Positions 1-5,174 of a stretch of 5,174 nt of DNA are shown piece by piece. A model generated the notes under the pieces. That model did no database searches and had not been told where the DNA came from. It worked only from the letters and a program-made list of their open reading frames with translations. The translations under genes and the position numbers were made by a program. Numbering within the stretch: position 1 is the first letter of the stretch; every line of letters starts with the position of its first letter. The stretch spans positions 1 through 5,174 of the forward strand of contig CANQSW010000101.1 of NCBI GenBank assembly GCA_947626615.1, given 5' to 3'. Source of the DNA: an uncultured Peptococcaceae bacterium (GTDB lineage Bacteria; Bacillota; Dehalobacteriia; UBA4068; UBA4997).

Positions 1-2
1 TT

Positions 3-1748
3 TATGCCGTGGGCGGCAAAAGTCTGGTGCAAAACGGGCTTATTGCGGCGGGCGACAGCCCCACCGGCAATTCGGCCCGCACGGCTATCGGCTTCCGCGC
101 CGACGGTTCGATGTTCTTTCTGGAAAACGACGGCCGCCAGGCCGATTACAGCATAGGCTTATCCCCGGACGCGCTGGCGCAGGAGATGATAAACCTTGGC
201 GCGATAAACGCGATCAACCTGGACGGCGGCGGCTCGTCGATCATGGCGGCCCGGCGGCTGGGCCGGGAGCTTGGCGTGGTCAATTCGCCTTCCGACGGCA
301 AGCCGCGCCTTTGCGCCAACTATATCTTCCTCGTGAACCGGCAGCCGGTCTACGACGAGGCGGAGCTGCTGCAGATCGAGACGGGGCGGCGCTATATCCT
401 GGCCGGCTCGGGGCTCGCGCTGCACGCTGTTGGTCTTAACTATGCGCTGGACGAAGCGCCACTGCCGGACGACGTGTATTGGGATATCCTCTCCGGCGAC
501 GCCGAGATCGAAGACGACGGGCCGGATACCGCGATCTTGACGGCGGGCGAGGAAGCCGGGCAGGTGATAGTGCGGGCGGAAAGCGGCCGTATCACCGCCG
601 AGCAGAACCTTTACGTGCTGCGTTCGGTGGGCCAGCTGCAGATCATGCAGGAGGGTACGGCTATCGGCACTTTGAACGTGCTGCCGGGGGCGGAGGTGCA
701 GCTGACTGCCGCCGGCGTTTATAAGGGCGAGGCCGTGGCGCTGGATAACGCGGGGCTGGAATGGTCGCTATCCGGCGATATCGGCGAGATCGACCCCGAC
801 GGCACCTACCACGCGGGCGGGCACGATCCCTCCGGCCAGATAATCGTGCGGGCGGGCGACACCGTGGGCCGCTTGGTGGTGCTGCAGCAGGCGGCCGGCG
901 AGGGCTTCACTATCGTCGGCGTATCGCTGCCCACCGCGCTTGCCAGCGGCGCGGGGGCGGATTTCAGCTTCCGCGTGGCCGTGGGCTACGGCGAAGATCT
1001 GCCGGACGAAGATCAGCTGACGCTGCTTTTGGACGGCGAAGAGGTCCCGTTCGATTACGCCTGGGGCACCGGCATCGTGACGTTCCGGCTGGGCGGCCTG
1101 CCGGACGGCCAGCACCGCCTGACGCTGGTGGCCGAGGATAACGCGGGCAATCGCACCAGAAAGGCGCTGACGTTCACCGTGGGCGAGGGCGGCGACGCGC
1201 TCACCTACGCCGACGTGCCGGCTGCGCATTGGGCGGCCAAAAACATCGCGTATCTCAGCAAGCGCGGCCTGATGCAGGGCGAAACGGATAAATCCGGCCA
1301 GCAGCTGTTCAACCCCGGCCGCAACCTCACGCGGGCGGAATTTGCCGTGATCGCGGCGCGTTATTTGAAGCTGGACACCTCGCAGGCTATCAGCGTGCCT
1401 TATGCCGACCGGCCGGATATCCCGAGCTGGGCGCTGGGCGCGGTGCGGGCCGTCTACGCCGCCGGCATTATGACGGGGCAGGAAACAAACGGCGAGCTTT
1501 ACTTCTACCCGCGCAATAATATCAGCCGGCAGGAGGCGATGACCGTGATCAGCCGTATTCTGGGCGAAGGCTACGCGGCGGAAGAGCAGGAATTTGCCGA
1601 CGCGGCCGAGATCAGCGGCTGGGCGGCGGAGCATATCGACCGTCTGGTCACGCTGGGGCTGGTGGGCGGCTATGACGACGGCACCATTCGGCCGCTGGCG
1701 AACGTCACCCGCGCGGAGATCGCGAAGATACTCTTCAATCTGTACTAA
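3..1748 (+). CDS. SLH-anchored phosphodiester glycosidase (NAGPA/DUF2233) surface protein, 5' partial
   Basis: The frame is open to the window edge (Tyr-Ala precede the GTG at 9), so the true start and any signal peptide lie upstream; the GTG is probably internal. Counting from that GTG, residues 1-110 are the C-terminal part of a NAGPA-type phosphodiester glycosidase domain, with the motifs RTAIGF (25-30) and NLDGGGSSIM (70-79). This family cleaves sugar phosphodiesters, but the substrate here is unknown. Next come Ig-like spacers at about 113-204, 207-293 and 300-392. The first two look like tandem copies, sharing a W...SGD core and a GQ(V/I)IVRA strand. Three SLH domains follow at about 398-456, 463-520 and 528-579, with TRAE-type motifs TRAE (441), SRQE (506) and TRAE (567). 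SLH triplets bind secondary cell wall polymer or, in Negativicutes, modified peptidoglycan, so the protein probably acts at the cell envelope. A strong terminator follows the TAA. The domain calls are secure; the substrate and the lineage-specific anchor are inference. Confidence 0.9.
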   Translation, partial: YAVGGKSLVQNGLIAAGDSPTGNSARTAIGFRADGSMFFLENDGRQADYSIGLSPDALAQEMINLGAINAINLDGGGSSIMAARRLGRELGVVNSPSDGKPRLCANYIFLVNRQPVYDEAELLQIETGRRYILAGSGLALHAVGLNYALDEAPLPDDVYWDILSGDAEIEDDGPDTAILTAGEEAGQVIVRAESGRITAEQNLYVLRSVGQLQIMQEGTAIGTLNVLPGAEVQLTAAGVYKGEAVALDNAGLEWSLSGDIGEIDPDGTYHAGGHDPSGQIIVRAGDTVGRLVVLQQAAGEGFTIVGVSLPTALASGAGADFSFRVAVGYGEDLPDEDQLTLLLDGEEVPFDYAWGTGIVTFRLGGLPDGQHRLTLVAEDNAGNRTRKALTFTVGEGGDALTYADVPAAHWAAKNIAYLSKRGLMQGETDKSGQQLFNPGRNLTRAEFAVIAARYLKLDTSQAISVPYADRPDIPSWALGAVRAVYAAGIMTGQETNGELYFYPRNNISRQEAMTVISRILGEGYAAEEQEFADAAEISGWAAEHIDRLVTLGLVGGYDDGTIRPLANVTRAEIAKILFNLY

Positions 1749-1764
1749 AATTCAACGGGAGCAG

Positions 1765-1810
1765 AACGCTCTGCCGCCGGGCGGTTAGATCCGGCGGCGG
1801 GGCGTTTTTT
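1765..1810 (+). terminator. Intrinsic terminator after the SLH protein gene
   Basis: A 16-bp stem pairs 1765-1780 with 1791-1806, with two G-T wobbles near the middle and a perfect GCCGCCGG/CCGGCGGC top. The loop is 10 nt (1781-1790) and the T6 run spans 1805-1810. It lies 16 nt after the stop codon. It separates the surface-protein gene from the downstream operon. Confidence 0.93.
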
Positions 1811-1811
1811 C

Positions 1812-1828
1812 TTGCCGTCTGCCGGCAA
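1812..1828. repeat. Short inverted repeat upstream of the operon promoter
   Basis: TTGCCG (1812-1817) and CGGCAA (1823-1828) form a perfect 6-bp inverted repeat around a 5-nt spacer. It lies between the terminator and the -35 element, 16 nt upstream of the latter. It could be an operator or a chance palindrome. It is not a reverse-strand terminator, because no T-run follows on that strand. Confidence 0.3.
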
Positions 1829-1844
1829 AAGTGGCGCAATGCCG

Positions 1845-1873
1845 TAGACAGCCGCCGAAATATCTGGTATAAT
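1845..1873 (+). promoter_or_regulatory. Housekeeping sigma (sigma-70/SigA) promoter of the thioesterase-argS-pyrG-like operon
   Basis: The -35 element TAGACA (1845-1850) matches TTGACA at five of six bases. A 17-nt spacer leads to a perfect -10 TATAAT (1868-1873). TG at 1865-1866 makes it an extended -10 (TGGTATAAT). The predicted transcript start is about 1880-1881, giving a leader of about 75 nt before the thioesterase ATG. It is the only convincing promoter seen in the window. Confidence 0.88.
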
Positions 1874-1891
1874 CTATAAAGTTGGAGAATA

Positions 1892-1921
1892 ATGCCCCGG
1901 CGTTCGGCCGCGGGCTTTTAA
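1892..1921 (+). CDS. Possible 9-codon leader peptide (MPRRSAAGF)
   Basis: An ATG lies about 12 nt after the predicted transcript start, preceded by GGAG (1884-1887) at a 4-nt spacing, which is somewhat short. It encodes nine residues, including consecutive Arg codons CGG and CGT (1898-1903), and ends at TAA 1919-1921. It overlaps the leader hairpin almost completely. Arg codons ahead of an operon that contains arginyl-tRNA synthetase suggest translation-coupled control. In GC-rich DNA, however, two Arg codons in nine are not rare, and expression is unproven. Confidence 0.3.
   Translation: MPRRSAAGF
1894..1919 (+). promoter_or_regulatory. Leader hairpin with T-run, possible attenuator
   Basis: GCCCCGGC (1894-1901) pairs with GCCG and GGGC (1907-1910 and 1912-1915), with a bulged C at 1911 and a GTTCG loop. 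TTTT (1916-1919) follows directly. This is an 8-bp, all-GC stem with a short T-run, shaped like a weak intrinsic terminator and placed about 15-35 nt into the transcript. A ribosome on the overlapping mini-ORF would prevent folding, so an attenuator role is possible but inferred. The leader is too short for a T-box riboswitch. Confidence 0.4.
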
Positions 1922-1942
1922 CGGCGTTTAACTGGGAGTTTT

Positions 1943-1949
1943 GAGGTGA
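1943..1949 (+). promoter_or_regulatory. Ribosome binding site that favours ATG 1955 over GTG 1946
   Basis: GAGGTGA is a seven-base perfect complement to the 16S rRNA 3' end and lies 5 nt before ATG 1955; counted from the end of GAGG the spacing is 8 nt. The alternative GTG 1946 lies inside this element and has only GGGAG (1934-1938) upstream. ATG 1955 is therefore the better start. Confidence 0.75.
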
Positions 1950-1954
1950 CGCAG

Positions 1955-2458
1955 ATGACGAAGGAACTGCGCCCGGCGTTCAAAGACGCGGACTGGGCGA
2001 CGAAGATCGCATATATCAACGAGAACGAAAACGCATATTATTCCGACGGTATCGAGCTGGTGGAGCTGGCGGAGGGCTATGCCCGCATGGTCATGCCGCT
2101 TTTGCCCCGCCACCTGAACCTGCAGGGCAACGTGTACGGCGGCTGGCTGGCCACCATGGTGGGGCAGGCGGCGGGCAAGGCCGCGATGTCCTACGGGCGT
2201 TTCGTCACGCCGGAACAGCTTTCGATGAACTATCACACCACCTGCAGCGGCGGCACTCTGCACGCCGTGGCGCAGGAAAAGAACCGCGGCCGGCATCTGG
2301 GCATTTATACCGTGGACGTTACGGACGATAAGGGCGAGCTCATTGCCTCCGGCACGGTCACGCTGTTTATCCAGGATAAGGAGATCGACTTCCCGCGCGA
2401 GCCGCGGGATCTGCGCGAGCTGGGCTTTTTGCCCGGCAGACAGGAGGAGCAAAGATGA
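1955..2458 (+). CDS. PaaI-like hotdog-fold thioesterase family protein, atypical active site
   Basis: The product has 167 residues from ATG 1955 (170 from GTG 1946), a usual size for a single hotdog domain with a short N-terminal extension. Family members are small cytoplasmic oligomers that hydrolyse acyl-CoA thioesters. The fold signature runs from about residue 32 to 140: the strand EGYARMVMP, then HLNLQGNVYGGWLATM (53-68) leading into the central helix, then TCSGGTLHAVA and a closing strand GELIASGTVTLFI. The usual HGG is YGG here (Tyr61), and the usual Asp/Glu nine residues later is Gly70, followed by Gln71. The protein may therefore use another mechanism, or bind rather than hydrolyse acyl-CoA. 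The charged tail (about 141-167) lies outside the core. The stop overlaps the argS start in ATGA, so the two genes are probably translationally coupled. The family call is firm; activity and substrate are unknown. Confidence 0.85.
   Translation: MTKELRPAFKDADWATKIAYINENENAYYSDGIELVELAEGYARMVMPLLPRHLNLQGNVYGGWLATMVGQAAGKAAMSYGRFVTPEQLSMNYHTTCSGGTLHAVAQEKNRGRHLGIYTVDVTDDKGELIASGTVTLFIQDKEIDFPREPRDLRELGFLPGRQEEQR
2442..2447 (+). promoter_or_regulatory. Ribosome binding site of argS inside the thioesterase gene
   Basis: AGGAGG is a consensus Shine-Dalgarno sequence 7 nt before ATG 2455. It lies within the last codons of the thioesterase gene and fixes the argS start, which overlaps the upstream TGA by four bases. 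Confidence 0.9.
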
Positions 2459-4143
2459 ACTGGTTGGAGAAGACGCGGCGCGGGCTGAAGCGCGACCTGG
2501 CCGAGGCCGCCGCGGCGGCAAAGGCGGCCGGGGAGCTCAACTTTGAGGCTCTGCCGGATTTTGTGATCGAACGCCCGCGCGAGAAGGCGCACGGCGATTT
2601 TGCGGCCAATCTCGCCATGCTGCTGGCCCGGCAGGCGAAAATGCCGCCCCGCCAGATCGCGGCGGCGATAACGGCGCATTTATATAAGGACGCGCCGGCA
2701 AAGTACGTGGAAACGGTGGAGATAGCGGGCGCGGGCTTCATCAACTTCCGTATGCGGCCGCATTGGCTGACGGACGGGCTGGCCGCCGCCGTCAAAGAGG
2801 GCAAACGCTTCGGCGAGAGCGACGCCGGCGCGGGGCAGAAGGTCAACGTGGAATTCGTTTCCGCCAACCCCACCGGCGAGCTGCACCTGGGCAACGCCCG
2901 GGGCGCGGCCATCGGCGACAGCCTGGCCAACATCATGCAGGCGGCGGGCTATGATGTGACCCGCGAATATTACATCAACGACGCGGGCAAACAGATCGAA
3001 AACTTCGGCCTATCGCTGGAGGCGCGCTATCTGCAGCAGCTGGGGCAGGACGTGCCCTTCCCGGAGGACGGCTACCACGGCGAGGATATCGTCGCCACCG
3101 TGCGTGAGTATATCGCGAGCGAGGGCGAAGGGCTGCTCGCCGCCACGCCGGAGGCCCGGCGGCAGGCGCTGACGGCATACGCTCTGGGCAAAAAGATCGG
3201 CGCGATACGCGAGGCGCTGGAGCATTACGGCGTGAAATACGACGTCTGGTTCAGCGAGCAGACGCTGCACGACGCGGGCGAAGTTATGGGCGCGGTGCGC
3301 CAGCTGGAGGAAAAAGGCGCGGTGCTGCAAAAAGAGGGCGCGGTTTGGTTTGCGGCGGATAAATTCGGCTGCGAGAAGCCGGAGGTGCTGGTGCGGGCCA
3401 ACGGCATACCCACCTATTACGCAGCGGATATCGCCTATCATAAAAACAAATTCGAGCGCGGGTTTACCCGGCTCATCAACATCTGGGGCGCGGATCATCA
3501 CGGCCACGTGGCGCGGCTGAAGGCGGCGCTGGCGGCGCTGGGCTATCCCGCGCAGGAGCTGGAAATTATCCTGATGCAGCTGGTGCGTCTTTTTGCCGGC
3601 GGCGAGATCATGCGTATGTCCAAGCGGGCCGGCACCTACGTTACGCTGGAGGAGCTTTTAAGCGAGGTCGGCCGCGACGCGGCGCGCTTCTTCTTCGTGA
3701 TGCGTTCGGCCGACAGCCAGATGGATTTTGACCTCGATCTGGCCAAGAGCCAGTCGTTGGACAACCCGGTCTATTACGTACAATACGCGCACGCGCGTAT
3801 CAACAGCATTATCAATCAGGCGGCGGAGCAGGGCGTCAAGCTGCCGCCCGTGGAGGAAACGGATTTTTCCTTGCTGACGGAGGAGGCGGAGCGCGATCTG
3901 CTGCGGCGCTTGCTGGAGCTGCCGGACGAGATAGCCCAGGCGGCGGCGCAGGAAGCGCCCCACCGCATCGCGGCTTACGTTATGGAGCTTTCCGCTCTGT
4001 TCCACAGCTTTTATGGCGCCTGCCGGGTGCTGGGCGTGGCGGCCGAGCTGCAGGCGGCCCGGCTCTGGCTCTGCCGGGCGACGGCGGACGCGGTGGCCAA
4101 GTGTCTGGGGCTTTTGGGCGTGAGCGCGCCGGAAAAAATGTAA
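2455..4143 (+). CDS. argS: Arginyl-tRNA synthetase (class I)
   Basis: This cytoplasmic enzyme charges tRNA-Arg with arginine using ATP. The 562 residues match the usual bacterial ArgRS length. Residues 1-100 form the N-terminal tRNA D-loop recognition domain. The class I catalytic core follows, with SANPTGELHLGNARG (136-150) carrying the HIGH-type signature as HLGN, then IWGADHHGH (343-351) and the KMSKS-type loop MRMSKRAGTYVTL (386-398). As I recall, HxGN in place of HxGH occurs in other Bacillota ArgRS and is not a defect. The C-terminal DALR anticodon-binding domain begins near DNPVYYVQYAHAR (436-448) and ends with a typical LGLLGVSAPEKM. It overlaps the thioesterase gene by four bases and is followed, 51 nt after its stop, by the pyrG-like gene with no terminator between. 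No missing functional residues were seen. Confidence 0.97.
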   Translation: MNWLEKTRRGLKRDLAEAAAAAKAAGELNFEALPDFVIERPREKAHGDFAANLAMLLARQAKMPPRQIAAAITAHLYKDAPAKYVETVEIAGAGFINFRMRPHWLTDGLAAAVKEGKRFGESDAGAGQKVNVEFVSANPTGELHLGNARGAAIGDSLANIMQAAGYDVTREYYINDAGKQIENFGLSLEARYLQQLGQDVPFPEDGYHGEDIVATVREYIASEGEGLLAATPEARRQALTAYALGKKIGAIREALEHYGVKYDVWFSEQTLHDAGEVMGAVRQLEEKGAVLQKEGAVWFAADKFGCEKPEVLVRANGIPTYYAADIAYHKNKFERGFTRLINIWGADHHGHVARLKAALAALGYPAQELEIILMQLVRLFAGGEIMRMSKRAGTYVTLEELLSEVGRDAARFFFVMRSADSQMDFDLDLAKSQSLDNPVYYVQYAHARINSIINQAAEQGVKLPPVEETDFSLLTEEAERDLLRRLLELPDEIAQAAAQEAPHRIAAYVMELSALFHSFYGACRVLGVAAELQAARLWLCRATADAVAKCLGLLGVSAPEKM

Positions 4144-4182
4144 GTTTTGGTTTTGGGGAGAGCGTTGGGGCAGATCCAGGTC

Positions 4183-4186
4183 GAGG
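4183..4186 (+). promoter_or_regulatory. Ribosome binding site of the pyrG-like gene
   Basis: GAGG lies 8 nt before ATG 4195, which gives the canonical family N-terminus MTKYIF. In-frame TTG codons at 4153, 4165 and 4189 are possible alternatives, but they would add residues not expected in the family. The 51-nt argS-pyrG gap is rich in G and T and shows no terminator or promoter. Confidence 0.6.
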
Positions 4187-4194
4187 TTTTGGCG

Positions 4195-5174
4195 ATGACG
4201 AAGTATATCTTTTTCACGGGCGGCGTCGTTTCGTCGCTGGGCAAGGGGCTGACGGCGGCTTCCTTGGGCAAATTGCTGAAGAGCCGGGGGCTGAAAGTCG
4301 GCGTGCTGCGGCTGGATACCTATTTCAACACGGATAACGGGCTGATGAACCCATACCAGCACGGCGAGGTGTTCGTCACCAACGACGGCATGGAGACCGA
4401 TCTGGCGCTGGGGCATTACGAGCGTTTTATGAACGTGAGCCTGTCCGGCCAGGCCTGCTCGACGCTGGGGCGCATTTATCGCCGTATTCTGGACCGCGAA
4501 CGCGCGGGCGATTTCGGCGGCAACACGGTGCAGGTGATACCGCACGTCACCAACGAGATCAAGCGCACCATCACCAATGAGCTGGCCAACTGGGCTTTCG
4601 ACGTGATCATTGTGGAGATCGGCGGCGTGGTCGGCGATATCGAATCGCTGGCGTTTCTGGAGACGATCCGCCAGCTGCGGCACGATCTGGGCCGCGAGAA
4701 CACGCTGTTCGTTCACGTGGCGCTGGTGCCGTATCTGCACGTGGCGGGCGAGGCCAAGACCAAGCCCGTGCAGCACAGCGTCAAAACGCTGCGCAGCCTC
4801 GGTATCCAGCCCGACGTTATCGTCTGCCGCACCGAAGTTCCGCTGGAAGACAGCGCTATCGGCAAAATTTCTCTGTTCTGCGATATCGACCGCGAGGCCG
4901 TGATCCAGCAGATGTATACCGACAACGTGTACGAGCTGCCGCTGGGACTGCACCGGCAGGGTCTGGATAAAATAGTGGCCGAAAAGCTGGAGCTGCCGCC
5001 CGCCGAGGCGGATATCAGCGGCTGGGAGGAATTTTATCAGCGCTCTTTGGCCAATAATAAGCAGGTGAAGCTGGCGCTGGTTGGCAAATACACGGCGCTG
5101 CCGGACGCCTACATCAGTCTGGTGGAGGCGCTGCACCATTGCGCTATCAATCTGGGGCTGGCGGCCGAGGTGGA
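4195..5174 (+). CDS. pyrG: CTP synthase-like protein (PyrG family) with altered ATP/Mg site, 3' partial
   Basis: The 326 visible residues cover the amidoligase domain (1 to about 270) and the linker into the glutaminase domain (VGKYTALPDAY, about 295-305); the Cys-His-Glu triad lies beyond the window. PyrG makes CTP from UTP, ATP and glutamine in the cytoplasm. Conserved features are GGVVSSLGKG with Ser13 and Lys17, QHGEVFVT (55-62), HYERF (74-78), Glu141, GDIES (147-151), KTKP-QHSVK (188-197) and Lys224. Changed relative to E. coli are Lys40 to Arg39, Asp72 (Mg2+/ATP ligand) to Ala71, and Lys239-Asp240-Val241 (ATP loop) to Met-Tyr-Thr (240-242). In addition, DPYINVDPGTMSP became DTYFNTDNGLMNP (41-53), GGT became GGV, and KTKPTQ became KTKPVQ. 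The frame is intact, so this is not simple decay. It could be a divergent but active CTP synthase, or a paralog with reduced ATP-dependent activity and a regulatory or UTP-binding role. The family is certain; activity is doubtful. Confidence 0.9.
   Translation, partial: MTKYIFFTGGVVSSLGKGLTAASLGKLLKSRGLKVGVLRLDTYFNTDNGLMNPYQHGEVFVTNDGMETDLALGHYERFMNVSLSGQACSTLGRIYRRILDRERAGDFGGNTVQVIPHVTNEIKRTITNELANWAFDVIIVEIGGVVGDIESLAFLETIRQLRHDLGRENTLFVHVALVPYLHVAGEAKTKPVQHSVKTLRSLGIQPDVIVCRTEVPLEDSAIGKISLFCDIDREAVIQQMYTDNVYELPLGLHRQGLDKIVAEKLELPPAEADISGWEEFYQRSLANNKQVKLALVGKYTALPDAYISLVEALHHCAINLGLAAEV

Noticed and set aside
768..1634. Antisense open frame of 288 codons opposite the SLH protein
   Set aside because: It is a shadow of a well-supported gene with recognisable domains on the + strand, and its own product has no recognisable family.
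1920..1928. AACG-G-CGTT palindrome in the operon leader as an operator
   Set aside because: Arms of only four bases in a short leader are too weak to support a regulatory call.
1880..1954. T-box riboswitch ahead of argS
   Set aside because: The leader is only about 75 nt, too short for a T-box, and no T-box sequence or specifier stem was seen.
2884..2895. HLGN in place of HIGH in ArgRS as a sign of inactivation
   Set aside because: From memory, the Asn variant of the final His occurs in other Bacillota ArgRS sequences, and the rest of the catalytic core is intact.
2367..2936. Antisense open frame of 189 codons over the thioesterase/argS junction
   Set aside because: It overlaps two genuine genes and has Ala/Ser/Arg-rich composition without a motif.
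4144..4194. Reiterative-initiation or attenuator leader for pyrG, as in B. subtilis
   Set aside because: No promoter, no initial GGGC-type transcript start and no terminator hairpin are visible in the 51-nt gap; the gene appears to be read from the upstream promoter.
3658..5139. Long antisense open frame of 493 codons across the argS end and the pyrG-like gene
   Set aside because: It lies opposite two clear coding genes and crosses their boundary. Its translation is rich in Arg, Gln, His and Leu with no recognisable domain, as expected for a stop-poor shadow frame in GC-rich DNA.

Overview
The window comes from a GC-rich bacterium, most likely a member of the Bacillota. The evidence is a surface protein with three C-terminal S-layer homology (SLH) domains, strong GAGGTGA- and AGGAGG-type ribosome binding sites, a TAGACA-17-TATAAT housekeeping promoter, and an argS followed directly by a pyrG-like gene. 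A Negativicutes-like or Clostridia-like lineage would fit, but nothing here decides the family. All genes lie on the + strand. No RNA gene, CRISPR array, insertion sequence or integration site was seen.

Bases 1-1748 hold the 3' part of a large exported surface protein: a phosphodiester glycosidase (NAGPA/DUF2233-type) domain, three Ig-like spacer domains and three SLH domains. Its N-terminus and any signal peptide lie upstream of the window. A strong intrinsic terminator (1765-1810) closes this unit.

A new transcription unit starts at a near-consensus extended -10 promoter (1845-1873). Its leader of about 75 nt contains a possible 9-codon leader ORF with two consecutive Arg codons, overlapping a GC-rich hairpin followed by TTTT. 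The genes that follow are a hotdog-fold thioesterase-like protein (1955-2458), argS (2455-4143, overlapping by ATGA) and a pyrG-like gene (4195 to beyond the window end). No terminator separates them, so they probably form one operon.

The most notable point is the pyrG-like gene. It keeps the fold and most UTP/CTP-site residues of CTP synthase. However, it has lost the Asp that binds Mg2+/ATP (Asp72 in E. coli; Ala here), has Arg in place of Lys40, and has replaced the adenine-contacting loop and several otherwise near-invariant positions. The hotdog protein likewise lacks both the His of the usual HGG motif and the usual catalytic acid. The operon may thus pair a normal-looking ArgRS with two proteins whose canonical active sites are altered. 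These comparisons rest on remembered family sequences and need a real alignment.
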